Below, one piece after another: positions 15,801 to 22,386 of a stretch of 34,042 nucleotides of DNA. The notes beneath the pieces are model-generated. The model searched no databases, had not been told where the DNA came from, and saw nothing but the letters and a program-made list of their open reading frames with translations. Made by a program: the position numbers and the translations under genes. Within the stretch, counting starts at the first letter, position 1. Each line of letters opens with the position of its first letter. Source of the stretch: an uncultured Lachnospiraceae bacterium (GTDB taxonomy: Bacteria > Bacillota > Clostridia > Lachnospirales > Lachnospiraceae); the NCBI GenBank assembly GCA_900546325.1, contig URCR01000031.1:1-34042 (forward strand), given 5' to 3'.

Positions 15801-17087
15801 TTTCATATCCTGACCGCCGATGTCCAGGATACAGTCGACTGCCGGATTGAAAAAGGCAGCAGCATAGTAATGGGAGATGGTTTCTACTTCGCCTTCGTCA
15901 AGCAGAAGAGCAGCCTTTATAAGAGCTTCTCCATACCCGGTGGAGCAGGAATGAGCAATTTTCGCGCCGGCCGGAAGTTTTGCGTAAATATCTTTGATCG
16001 CCCGAATTGTTGTGCCGAGCGGATCCCCGTCATTGCTGTGGTAAAAAGAGTAGAGAAGATTCCCGTCTTCACCGACAAGAGCAGCTTTTGTTGTTGTAGA
16101 CCCTGCGTCGATCCCAAGGAAGCAGTTTCCTTCATAAGTGGAAAGATCAAGTACGGGAACCTGATGCCGGTCATGTCGTGTCTTGAATTCCTGATACGCG
16201 GATTCACTTGCAAAGAGTGGTTCCATACGCTCTACTTCAAAATCCATATGGATATGGCTGGCCAATTTTGTCTGAAGGCTTGTCAGAGAGGCTTCATGAT
16301 CTCCTTTGGAGTTGAGAGCGGAGCCGATTGCAGCAAACAGATGGGAATGTTTTGGCGCAATAATATGCTCGTCGTCAAGCTTTAAAGTGCGGATAAAGCT
16401 GTTGCGCAGTTCCGACAAAAAGTGAAGCGGTCCGCCAAGAAAGGCAACATGCCCGCGGATCGGCTTTCCACAGGCGAGACCACTGATTGTCTGGTTGACC
16501 ACTGCCTGAAAAATGGAGGCAGCAAGATCCTCTTTGGTGGCTCCTTCGTTGATCAGTGGCTGAATGTCTGATTTTGCAAAGACACCACAGCGCGCAGCGA
16601 TCGAGTAGAGCGCCTGATAATTTTTGGCATAGGAATTCAATCCGGTAGCATCTGTCTGTAAAAGAGATGCCATCTGGTCAATAAAAGATCCGGTTCCTCC
16701 GGCACAGATTCCATTCATGCGCTGCTCAACATTTCCGCCTTCAAAATAGATGATCTTTGCATCTTCTCCGCCAAGCTCAATTGCAACGTCGGTCTGCGGT
16801 GCATAATCCTGAAGAGCGGTAGAGACTGCAATGACCTCCTGTACGAAAGGAACTTCCAGATGATTGGCAAGTGTCAGTCCGCCGGAGCCCGTCATGACCG
16901 GGGAAACCAAAATCGGACCGAGTTTATAAAGTGCCCGCCCGAGAAGGTCGGAAAGGGTCTCCTGGATATTAGCAAAATGGCGTTCATAGTCAGAAAAGAG
17001 TACATTATTCTCAGCATCAAGAATTGCAATCTTTACAGTAGTGGAACCGATGTCGATTCCCAGTTTATATAGTTGTCTGTTATTCAT
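12834..17087 (-). CDS. Giant 2-hydroxyacyl-CoA dehydratase activase-type protein (two BadF/BadG ATPase domains plus DUF2229-type region)
   Basis: Predicted cytoplasmic oxygen-sensitive iron-sulfur ATPase of 1417 residues; the reaction is unknown. Two actin-fold (ASKHA) domains run in tandem: residues about 8-260, with GIDIGSTTVK and cluster Cys C128 in GICAGGTGSF, and about 322-578, with GIDAGSTTTK and C447/C451 in NEACSSGCGSF. In HgdC-type activators such Cys hold a [4Fe-4S] cluster between subunits. A Cys cluster follows (C608, C611, C615, C634). The last 750 residues look like the CoA-enzyme-activase region DUF2229, with paired motifs ECYPAKLAHGH (C724) and ACYPSLIVVGQ (C1063), FGCGLD (C938), GGGCRAS (C1098) and QPFGCLPNH (C1359), reminiscent of HgdB-like reductase subunits. 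The start has AAAAAGGAG about 8 bases upstream. No separate dehydratase subunits are nearby, so it may be self-sufficient; that is inference. Confidence 0.9.
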   Translation of the reverse strand: MNNRQLYKLGIDIGSTTVKIAILDAENNVLFSDYERHFANIQETLSDLLGRALYKLGPILVSPVMTGSGGLTLANHLEVPFVQEVIAVSTALQDYAPQTDVAIELGGEDAKIIYFEGGNVEQRMNGICAGGTGSFIDQMASLLQTDATGLNSYAKNYQALYSIAARCGVFAKSDIQPLINEGATKEDLAASIFQAVVNQTISGLACGKPIRGHVAFLGGPLHFLSELRNSFIRTLKLDDEHIIAPKHSHLFAAIGSALNSKGDHEASLTSLQTKLASHIHMDFEVERMEPLFASESAYQEFKTRHDRHQVPVLDLSTYEGNCFLGIDAGSTTTKAALVGEDGNLLYSFYHSNDGDPLGTTIRAIKDIYAKLPAGAKIAHSCSTGYGEALIKAALLLDEGEVETISHYYAAAFFNPAVDCILDIGGQDMKCIKIKNHTVDSVQLNEACSSGCGSFIETFAKSLNYSVEDFAHEALFAKHPIDLGTRCTVFMNSKVKQAQKEGASVADISAGLAYSVIKNALYKVIKVSDASALGENIVVQGGTFYNDAVLRSFEKIADCECIRPDIAGIMGAFGAALIARERFTEEKGTTMLPIEEIEALTYSTTMTKCRRCTNNCRLTVNRFSGGRSFITGNRCERGLGKEKCKNEIPNLFAYKNERCFGYEPLSETEAVRGVVGLPRVLNMYENYPFWFTFFHELKFRVVLSPPSNRKIYELGIESIPSESECYPAKLAHGHVEWLIGQGVPFIFYPCIPYEREEFKDANNHYNCPIVTSYAENIKNNMDVITNGTVRFKNPFLSFKSEEVLAKRLTEEFSEAFQIPAQEIQHAVKKAWNELAACREDIRKKGEETIAWLEKNHKRGIVLAGRPYHIDPEVNHGIPELINSYGLAVLTEDSVSHLHKVERPLIVMDQWMYHSRLYAAANYVKTKDNLDLIQLTSFGCGLDAVTSDAVSDILTNSGKIYTSLKIDEVNNLGAARIRIRSLIAAIRVHEKLHTTRTIQPSSIKKAVFTKEMRKDYTILCPQMSPIHFELLEPAIRSCGYRLEILPNDNKEAVNVGLKYVNNDACYPSLIVVGQIMDAILSGKYNTDKLAVIISQTGGGCRASNYIGFIRRALKKAGYPQIPVISLNLSGLESNPGFQITLPLAMKGIYAVVLGDVFMKCLYRVRPYEAVPGSANALHEKWKKKCKEFLSGGYPSRRTFSALCTQIIREFDELPILDIKKPRVGIVGEILVKFLPAANNHLVELLEQEGAEAVVPDLLDFFAYCFYNSNFKASHLGMKKSGAAKGNLGIRALDWFRAPASAAFAKSSRFSEPAKISDLAAMAQEIVSIGNQTGEGWFLTGEMLELIHSGTTNIVCAQPFGCLPNHIVGKGVIKELRHRYPLANVVAIDYDPGASEVNQLNRIKLMLSTAHKNLEREERG

Positions 17088-17124
17088 AAATATTGCTCCT
17101 TTTTAGAAGAAATAAGGTCTGTTC

Positions 17125-17144
17125 TAACCTATTAAATGTAACCT
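17125..17144 (-). repeat. Direct repeat TAACCT/AGGTTA in the activase leader
   Basis: Two copies of TAACCT (17125-17130 and 17139-17144), AGGTTA on the coding strand, spaced 14 bp start to start, lie about 13-30 bases after the expected start of the activase transcript. This could be a repressor site, though two 6-mers can occur by chance in AT-rich DNA. Confidence 0.3.
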
Positions 17145-17163
17145 GCTTAAAAAAACAATTTTC

Positions 17164-17192
17164 ATTATATGACAACAAGTTACAAAATACAA
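17164..17192 (-). promoter_or_regulatory. Promoter of the activase-type gene
   Basis: On the minus strand TTGTAT (17187-17192) and a perfect TATAAT (17164-17169) are 17 bp apart. The resulting leader is about 70 nt and includes the TAACCT repeats. Confidence 0.75.
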
Positions 17193-17216
17193 CGAAAAAA
17201 TAATAAACTGTTAGAA

Positions 17217-17245
17217 TTGACAAAAGAGGAGCTTGCAGGTACAAT
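17217..17245 (+). promoter_or_regulatory. Promoter of the rhomboid-like gene
   Basis: A perfect TTGACA (17217-17222) and TACAAT (17240-17245) are 17 bp apart. It lies 25 bp from the divergent activase promoter without overlapping it. Confidence 0.8.
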
Positions 17246-17291
17246 TAGTATGAGTAAATTTTAAGAAAGGTCAAGAGGAGTAGTTATTCAT

Positions 17292-18152
17292 ATGAATTGG
17301 ATCAACAAACTAGAACGTAAATTTGGAAGATATGCAATACACAATCTGATGCATTACATTATCATCCTTTATGCTGTCGGCTTTGCTCTGAATCTGATCG
17401 CACCCGGTTTTTATATGGAGTATCTCAGCCTGGATGCCAGCGCGATTCTGCATGGACAGATCTGGAGAATTGTGACGTTTCTGATTCAACCGCCGGACGG
17501 AAGCCCGATTTTTATTATTTTTGCATTGTATTTGTATTACATGATCGGACAGAATCTGGAGGCGGCATGGGGTGCATTCCGATTTAATCTGTATTTCTTT
17601 ACCGGAGTACTGTTTCATCTGATTGCGGCGCTGATTGTATACTTCCTGACAGGAATTTCATTCCCAATCGGGACTTCGTACTTGAATCTGTCACTGTTTT
17701 TTGCCTTTGCGGCACTGTATCCGAATGTGGAATTTTTGCTGTTCTTTGTCATTCCGATTAAGGTAAAATATCTGGCACTGCTTGACGGGGCGTTTTTCGC
17801 TTTCACGATCTTGCAGGGGATTCTGCCGTCTTATGCGGGAGGCCTGTATGGAATTATATATAAGGCAAATGCGATCGCGGCATTCGTCTCTCTTTTGAAC
17901 TTCCTGATTTTCTATGTATCATCAAGGAATATGAAGGCTTACTCGCCAAAAGAAATCAGAAGAAAGAAAGAATATAAGAAACAGGTGCACCGGGCAGAAC
18001 ACACTTATGCCAACGGAGCAAGACACAGATGTGCTGTGTGCGGCAGAACAGAACTGGACGACCCAAATCTGGAATTCCGCTATTGTACGAAATGCAATGG
18101 CGATTATGAATATTGCCAGGACCATTTATTTACGCATGAGCATGTCAAATGA
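17292..18152 (+). CDS. Rhomboid-like membrane protein with C-terminal zinc finger, probably not a protease
   Basis: Function unknown. The 286-residue protein has about six membrane segments between residues 20 and 210, with the rhomboid-type loop GQIWRIVTF (56-64) and GQNLEAAWG. The active-site pair is not intact: the GxSG motif reads GTSYLN (Ser129, no following Gly), and the last helix carries YKANAIAAF where active rhomboids have a His. After a basic stretch (RRKKEYKK) comes a treble-clef-like cluster with C247, C250, C265, C268, C275, H278, H282 and H284. It may therefore bind membrane proteins without cutting them, as eukaryotic pseudorhomboids do; this is inference. The start follows AAGAGGAG at 17273-17280 with a long 11-base spacing. 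pyk begins 39 bases downstream on the same strand, so this promoter may also drive pyk. Confidence 0.75.
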   Translation: MNWINKLERKFGRYAIHNLMHYIIILYAVGFALNLIAPGFYMEYLSLDASAILHGQIWRIVTFLIQPPDGSPIFIIFALYLYYMIGQNLEAAWGAFRFNLYFFTGVLFHLIAALIVYFLTGISFPIGTSYLNLSLFFAFAALYPNVEFLLFFVIPIKVKYLALLDGAFFAFTILQGILPSYAGGLYGIIYKANAIAAFVSLLNFLIFYVSSRNMKAYSPKEIRRKKEYKKQVHRAEHTYANGARHRCAVCGRTELDDPNLEFRYCTKCNGDYEYCQDHLFTHEHVK

Positions 18153-18191
18153 TTTTGAAACTGAAGTGAGATAAGAAAGGAAAAGTAAAAG

Positions 18192-19628
18192 ATGAGAAAG
18201 ACAAAAATTATATGTACGATGGGACCAAATACGAACGACAGAGCTATGATGAAGCGTCTCGCGGAAGAAGGCATGAATATAGCACGCTTTAACTTTTCAC
18301 ATGGCTCTCACGAGGAGCAGAAAGGAAGAATGGATCTTCTGAAATCTGTACGTGAAGAGATTGGAAAGCCGATTGCGATTCTGCTCGATACAAAAGGACC
18401 GGAAATCCGCACAGGTTTGCTGAAAGACGGAAAGAAAGTAAAGTTGGAGGCAGGAGAACTGTTTACACTGACAACAGAAGAGATTGAAGGGGATGCAAGA
18501 AAGGTATCCATCACATACGACGGACTTGCAGAGGATGTAGAGCCGGGCAAGAGAATCCTGATCGATGATGGTCTGATCGAGCTGGAAGTAAAGACGATCA
18601 GTGGCAGTGAAATCACTTGTAAAGTATTAAATGGAGGAGAACTCGGAGAGAGAAAGGGTGTCAATGTCCCGAATGTTCCGGTACGTCTCCCGGCACTTAC
18701 AAAGAAAGACCGCGAAGATATCATTTTTGGTGTAGAGCAGGGAATTGACTTTATCGCAGCATCATTTGTTCGTTCAGCAGAAGGAATTCTTGAGATCCGG
18801 GCACTGTTAAAGGAGTGCGGAGCACCGTATATACCGATCATCGCGAAGATTGAGAATGCGGAGGGAATCAAAAATATCGATGAGATCATCCACTGTGCAG
18901 ACGGTATCATGGTTGCGAGAGGAGATCTCGGTGTGGAGATTCCGGCAGAGAAAGTACCGTACTTACAGAAGATGCTCATCAAGAAATGTAATGACAACTA
19001 TAAGCCGGTAATTACTGCGACACAGATGTTAGACTCCATGATCCGCAATCCTCGTCCGACAAGAGCGGAAGTGACAGACGTTGCAAATGCTGTTTATGAC
19101 GGAACAGATGCGGTGATGCTTTCAGGTGAGACTGCACAGGGAAAATATCCGGCGGAAGCTCTGCAGATGATGGTACACATCATTGAAAATACGGAGAAAC
19201 ATCTGGATTATGATGTACTTCTTGAAAAAGCACAGGAGCACAGAAAGAAAGGAATTTCCAGTGCGATCGGATATTCTTCTGTGGCAACTGCGATGAATCT
19301 TTCTGCAAAATGCATTATCACACCGTCTGTGACCGGGGCGACAGCAAGAGTGGTATCCAAATTCAAACCGAAGGCAGACATCATTGGCGTGACACCATGC
19401 GAAGAGACATTGAGAAGAATGCAGATCTACTGGGGAGTGACTCCGGTAAAATCGATTGAATACAATACGACAGAGGACATCTGCAACGATGCGATCGATC
19501 TTGTGACAGCAAAGAGACTTGTGGAGCCGGGTGATATTGTCGTAATGACAGCGGGAATTCCTTCCCCGACGATCAAAAAATCACGCGACGGCGTAACCAA
19601 CATGATGAGAATCGCTGTGGTAGAATAA
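18192..19628 (+). CDS. pyk: Pyruvate kinase
   Basis: Makes pyruvate and ATP from phosphoenolpyruvate and ADP, the last step of glycolysis. The 478-residue protein has the barrel domain with RFNFSHGSHEE near residue 32, DTKGPEIRTG, the B domain (about 70-165), the catalytic Lys in IIAKIENAEG, the metal ligands in MVARGDLGVEIP, TATQMLDSM with DGTDAVMLSGETAQGKYP, and the C-terminal effector domain. It lacks the extra PEP-utiliser-like domain found in Bacillus pyruvate kinase, so it is the short form. The ATG follows AGAAAGGAAAAG. It starts 39 bases after the rhomboid-like gene and is followed by a hairpin, then lysA. Identity is certain. Confidence 0.97.
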   Translation: MRKTKIICTMGPNTNDRAMMKRLAEEGMNIARFNFSHGSHEEQKGRMDLLKSVREEIGKPIAILLDTKGPEIRTGLLKDGKKVKLEAGELFTLTTEEIEGDARKVSITYDGLAEDVEPGKRILIDDGLIELEVKTISGSEITCKVLNGGELGERKGVNVPNVPVRLPALTKKDREDIIFGVEQGIDFIAASFVRSAEGILEIRALLKECGAPYIPIIAKIENAEGIKNIDEIIHCADGIMVARGDLGVEIPAEKVPYLQKMLIKKCNDNYKPVITATQMLDSMIRNPRPTRAEVTDVANAVYDGTDAVMLSGETAQGKYPAEALQMMVHIIENTEKHLDYDVLLEKAQEHRKKGISSAIGYSSVATAMNLSAKCIITPSVTGATARVVSKFKPKADIIGVTPCEETLRRMQIYWGVTPVKSIEYNTTEDICNDAIDLVTAKRLVEPGDIVVMTAGIPSPTIKKSRDGVTNMMRIAVVE

Positions 19629-19636
19629 AACAGTCC

Positions 19637-19676
19637 GAGAGGGCATGACAAGACGGCAGTCAGGTCATGCCTTCTC
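19637..19676 (+). repeat. Long hairpin between pyk and lysA without a U-tract
   Basis: Arms 19637-19649 (GAGAGGGCATGAC) and 19664-19676 (GTCATGCCTTCTC) pair over 13 bp with one G-T wobble around a 14-nt loop. No T-run follows, so it is not a standard intrinsic terminator. It could mark an RNase processing point or protect the pyk 3' end. It ends 24 bases before the lysA start codon, close to its ribosome binding site. Confidence 0.6.
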
Positions 19677-19700
19677 TGCAATAGAAAAGGAGAAGAAACA

Positions 19701-20984
19701 ATGACGAAGAAACCATTTGTGACAAAAGAACAACTGGAAGAGATTGCAAAGACGTATCCGACTCCCTTTCACATTTATGACGAGAAAGGAATCCGTGAGA
19801 ATGTGAGAGCGCTAAAGGAAGCTTTTGCATGGAACGAGGGATATAAAGAATATTTTGCAGTAAAGGCGACGCCAAACCCATTTTTGATTCAGATTTTAAG
19901 GGAATATGGATGTGGGTGTGACTGTTCTTCTTACACAGAGCTGATGATGTCTGAGGCAATCGGAGCTGTGGGAGAGGACATCATGTTTTCTTCCAATGCG
20001 ACTCCCGCGGAAGAATTTGTCTATGCGGACAAACTGGGCGGAATTATCAATCTAGATGATTTCACTCACATTGACTTTTTGGAGAAGGCGATCGGGCATA
20101 TTCCGGAGACGATCAGCTGCCGGTACAATCCGGGCGGACTGTTTCAGATCAGCAATGACATCATGGATAACCCGGGGGATGCAAAGTATGGAATGACGAC
20201 AGAGCAGCTGTTTGACGCGTTTCGAATCTTAAAAGAAAAAGGAGCAAAGCAGTTCGGAATCCACGCATTTCTCGCAAGCAACACAGTGACAAATGAATAC
20301 TATCCGATGCTTGCAAAAGTTTTGTTTGAAGTGGCAGTTAAGCTGAAAAAGGAAACAGGAGTCCACATTAAATTTATTAACCTGTCCGGTGGAATCGGAA
20401 TCCCGTATCGTCCGGATCAAGAGCCGAATGATATTCATGCAATCGGGGAAGGTGTCAGAAAGGTGTATGAGGAAGTGCTTGTCCCGGCAGGTATGGGAGA
20501 TGTTGCGATCTACACAGAACTTGGCAGGTTTATGATGGGACCATACGGGGCACTCGTGACAAGAGCGATTCATGAGAAACATACCCACAAGGAGTACATC
20601 GGCTGTGATGCATGTGCAGTCAACCTGATGCGTCCGGCAATGTATGGAGCTTATCATCATATTACGGTCATGGGAAAAGAAGATGCGCCGTGCGATCACA
20701 AATATGATGTAACTGGGTCACTCTGTGAGAACAACGACAAGTTTGCGATTGACAGAATGCTTCCAAAGATTGATATCGGAGATCTGCTCTATATCCATGA
20801 TACAGGTGCACATGGATTTGCGATGGGATATAACTATAACGGTAAATTAAAATCTGCAGAACTTCTGCTGAAAGAGGATGGAAGTGTAGAGCTGATCCGG
20901 AGAGCAGAGACACCGGCGGATTACTATGCGACATTTGATTGTTTTGAAATCGGGAAAAAATTGACAAAAAAGCAGGAAAAATAG
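19701..20984 (+). CDS. lysA: Diaminopimelate decarboxylase
   Basis: PLP enzyme (fold III) making L-lysine from meso-diaminopimelate. The 427-residue protein has the PLP lysine K55 in YFAVKATPNP, the substrate loop HAFLASNTV, the PLP-phosphate motif NLSGGIGIPYRPD, ELGRFMMGPYGALVTRA, and the second-subunit active-site element SLCENNDKF, where the usual CESxD becomes CENND, before YDTGAHG-type residues (HDTGAHGFAMGYNYNG). The ATG has AAAAGGAGAAG at 19684-19694. It is close in spacing to pyk but separated by a hairpin. Members with ENND in this loop are seen in Clostridia, so a related decarboxylase substrate is possible but less likely. lysA is followed by the tRNA-Leu promoter within 11 bases of its stop. 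Confidence 0.88.
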   Translation: MTKKPFVTKEQLEEIAKTYPTPFHIYDEKGIRENVRALKEAFAWNEGYKEYFAVKATPNPFLIQILREYGCGCDCSSYTELMMSEAIGAVGEDIMFSSNATPAEEFVYADKLGGIINLDDFTHIDFLEKAIGHIPETISCRYNPGGLFQISNDIMDNPGDAKYGMTTEQLFDAFRILKEKGAKQFGIHAFLASNTVTNEYYPMLAKVLFEVAVKLKKETGVHIKFINLSGGIGIPYRPDQEPNDIHAIGEGVRKVYEEVLVPAGMGDVAIYTELGRFMMGPYGALVTRAIHEKHTHKEYIGCDACAVNLMRPAMYGAYHHITVMGKEDAPCDHKYDVTGSLCENNDKFAIDRMLPKIDIGDLLYIHDTGAHGFAMGYNYNGKLKSAELLLKEDGSVELIRRAETPADYYATFDCFEIGKKLTKKQEK

Positions 20985-20994
20985 AAAAAACTAC

Positions 20995-21023
20995 TTGCAA
21001 TTCAAAAACAAATGTGTTATGAT
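20995..21023 (+). promoter_or_regulatory. Promoter of tRNA-Leu
   Basis: TTGCAA (20995-21000) and TATGAT (21018-21023) are 17 bp apart. Transcription would start near 21030, at the base of a 9-bp hairpin (21028-21036 with 21043-21051) that fills the short tRNA 5' leader. Confidence 0.75.
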
Positions 21024-21060
21024 TAATCTCGGTTCTGATAGAAGAGCCGAGGTTATGTTA

Positions 21061-21142
21061 GCCGATGTGGCGGAATTGGCAGACGCACATGACTCAAAAT
21101 CATGCGGAGCGATCCGTGCCGGTTCGAGTCCGGCCATCGGCA
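21061..21142 (+). tRNA. tRNA-Leu (anticodon CAA)
   Basis: The acceptor stem pairs 21061-21067 (GCCGATG) with 21135-21141 (CATCGGC), with discriminator A at 21142. The anticodon arm is CATGA-CTCAAAA-TCATG, giving anticodon CAA, which reads UUG. The long variable arm typical of leucine tRNAs (CGGAGCGATCCG region) is present, and the T arm is GCCGG-TTCGAGT-CCGGC. The CCA end is not encoded. It has its own promoter and terminator and is a single-gene unit. Confidence 0.97.
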
Positions 21143-21149
21143 GTGAAAG

Positions 21150-21184
21150 TCCAGATTACTTAGAGTAGTCTGGATTTTTTTATT
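21150..21184 (+). terminator. Terminator of tRNA-Leu
   Basis: An 11-bp stem pairs 21150-21160 with 21164-21174 (outer TCCAGA/TCTGGA) around a 3-nt loop, followed by TTTTTTTATT from 21175. It starts 8 bases after the tRNA end. Confidence 0.9.
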
Positions 21185-21271
21185 ACATGGGAAATTCTTT
21201 TGAAACCCTATGTAATCAAACGCATTGCGTGCAATCATGGATAACGGCAACCTGTCTTTTGTTTACAAAAG
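21182..21271. repeat. Two inverted repeats between tRNA-Leu and the small membrane gene
   Basis: ATTACATGGG (21182-21191) pairs with CCCTATGTAAT (21206-21216, one bulged T), and the inner TTC/GAA extends it. Further on, CTTTTGT (21256-21262) and ACAAAAG (21265-21271) form a 16-bp near-perfect palindrome. The rest of the 289-base gap is AT-rich with no gene visible up to the promoter at 21371. The palindrome could be an operator, though it lies about 100 bp upstream of that promoter. Confidence 0.5.
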
Positions 21272-21370
21272 AGTGTGTATAGAGAATTGTGATGTAAAAA
21301 CAGATAAAAACAGTATATTTCGAGGATAAAATTAAAATAAAAGAAAAATATAAATAAAATATAAAAATAA

Positions 21371-21399
21371 TTGACTATTCTGCGAAATGGTATTAGAAT
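21371..21399 (+). promoter_or_regulatory. Promoter of the small membrane protein gene
   Basis: TTGACT (21371-21376) and TAGAAT (21394-21399) are separated by 17 bp, giving a start near 21406 and a leader of about 26 nt carrying AGGGG before the ATG at 21432. An AT-rich tract upstream may act as an UP element. Confidence 0.8.
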
Positions 21400-21431
21400 A
21401 AAGAAAACGAAAAGAAAAGGGGTTGAAGACG

Positions 21432-21707
21432 ATGTTGAATCATATTCAGAGTACAATTTTAATCAGCACTGTTGTATTGACCGGAATCGTGGCGGCGCTT
21501 TTGATGAAAGGGCATGTAGATTATAAGATCGAACCGTTCCATAAGTTCTTTAACCTTTTGGAACTCGGATTTTTTAAGATCTGTGATAAGATCGGTGCCG
21601 GCAGACAGTACTTTGATCTGAAGAAGAGTGAAGAAGTACAGAGTTATCAGCCGGAATTTGGCTGGGAAGACATTGTGGACAAAGGCCATAAGAAGGCTGC
21701 AAGGTAG
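21432..21707 (+). CDS. Small single-pass membrane protein of unknown function
   Basis: A 91-residue protein not recognised as any family. Residues 7-25 (STILISTVVLTGIVAALLM) form one membrane helix, followed by a soluble tail of about 65 residues with mixed charge, aromatic residues (YKIEPFHKFFNLLELGFFKI) and a basic end (KGHKKAAR). The ATG at 21432 fits the AGGGG at 21418-21422; a TTG at 21423 is in frame but overlaps the ribosome binding region. It has its own well-formed promoter, and structured RNA ending in a hairpin follows its stop, so it is probably a real, separately expressed gene. The tail faces the cytoplasm if the N terminus is outside. Nothing in the neighbourhood reveals its job. 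Confidence 0.7.
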   Translation: MLNHIQSTILISTVVLTGIVAALLMKGHVDYKIEPFHKFFNLLELGFFKICDKIGAGRQYFDLKKSEEVQSYQPEFGWEDIVDKGHKKAAR

Positions 21708-21713
21708 CCGTAT

Positions 21714-21761
21714 AAGGAGGCTGCACAAGCAGTGAGAAGCTGCCGGATGATGGCAGGAACA
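21714..21761 (+). repeat. Two consecutive CTGC hairpins in the 3' region of the small membrane gene
   Basis: After the stop codon, CTGC-ACAA-GCAG forms a short stem-loop, and CTGCC-GGATGAT-GGCAG a second. Both use the same CTGC core, so alternative pairings between them are possible. With the terminator-like hairpin at 21780-21812 they make a compact structured 3' end. Confidence 0.45.
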
Positions 21762-21779
21762 AAATCGTACAGAATGTCA

Positions 21780-21819
21780 GAAATGGGAGTGTGCTGTGCA
21801 CATTCCTATTTCTTTGAGA
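21780..21819 (+). terminator. Terminator-like hairpin before the GNAT gene
   Basis: A 15-bp stem pairs 21780-21794 with 21798-21812 (two G-T wobbles) around the 3-nt loop TGT, followed by TTTGAG. The downstream arm itself ends in TATTTC, giving a modest T-rich tail. It ends 22 bases before the next start codon, so the GNAT gene may depend on readthrough. Confidence 0.7.
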
Positions 21820-21834
21820 AGAAAGGGCTAGAAG

Positions 21835-22320
21835 ATGAAGATCAGAAGGGGAAATACAGGAGAAATTGATGAGATTATGAAGGTATATGAGCAGGCGCGC
21901 GCATTTATGAGAAAGAATGGAAATGCGACACAGTGGGAAGCGGGATATCCATCCCGAGAGCTGATCCTGAAAGAAATCCAGGCGGAATGTCAGTATGTCT
22001 GTGAAGAGGAAGGCAGGATTGCAGCGGTATTCAGTCTGTGCAGCGGACCAGATCCGACTTATCAGCAAATATGGGACGGACAGTGGCTGAACGAATATCC
22101 TTACAACGTATTACACCGGCTGGCATCCTGCGGAGAAAGAAACGGGGTAGGAACATTCTGCCTTCGGTGGAGCATTGAACAAAGCAGGGAACTCAGAGTC
22201 GACACCCACAGGGCGAATCTTCCGATGCAGCGCCTGCTGAAAAAGAACGGGTTTGTTGAATGTGGAAAGATCCGGGTCGCAGACGGCACAGAAAGAATCG
22301 CCTTTCAATTGAAAAAGTGA
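21835..22320 (+). CDS. GNAT family N-acetyltransferase
   Basis: Probable acetyl-CoA-dependent acetyltransferase with unknown acceptor. The 161-residue protein has GNAT length. N-terminal strand and helix (MKIRRGNTGEIDEIMKVYEQ) match the family start, the acetyl-CoA loop corresponds to the region CGERNGVGTFCLRWSIEQ, where the usual R/QxxGxG/A is loosely kept, and the end carries the typical RVDTHRANLPMQRLLKKNGF followed by the closing strand (ECGKIRV, ERIAFQL). The middle segment ATQWEAGYPSRELILKEIQ is common in Clostridial GNATs. The ATG has AAAGGG about 10 bases upstream. No promoter is obvious other than readthrough from the small membrane gene. Confidence 0.85.
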   Translation: MKIRRGNTGEIDEIMKVYEQARAFMRKNGNATQWEAGYPSRELILKEIQAECQYVCEEEGRIAAVFSLCSGPDPTYQQIWDGQWLNEYPYNVLHRLASCGERNGVGTFCLRWSIEQSRELRVDTHRANLPMQRLLKKNGFVECGKIRVADGTERIAFQLKK

Positions 22321-22386
22321 GATGTTTTAAATAAAGGTCAGGAAACTGGTATCGCGAGGATGCTTATGGGGTGTGTATCCGGGAAA

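Noticed and set aside
12834..17087. Several plus-strand open frames inside the activase gene (60-213 codons)
   Set aside because: All are shadows of a single well-supported 1417-codon gene and show no family features.
20961..20990. TTGACA near the end of lysA as a promoter for the tRNA
   Set aside because: There is no -10 hexamer at 16-18 bp, whereas TTGCAA at 20995 pairs well with TATGAT at 21018.
22358..22380. Hairpin between the GNAT and PdaA-like genes as a terminator
   Set aside because: The 6-bp stem has a wobble pair, a large loop and no T-run on either strand.
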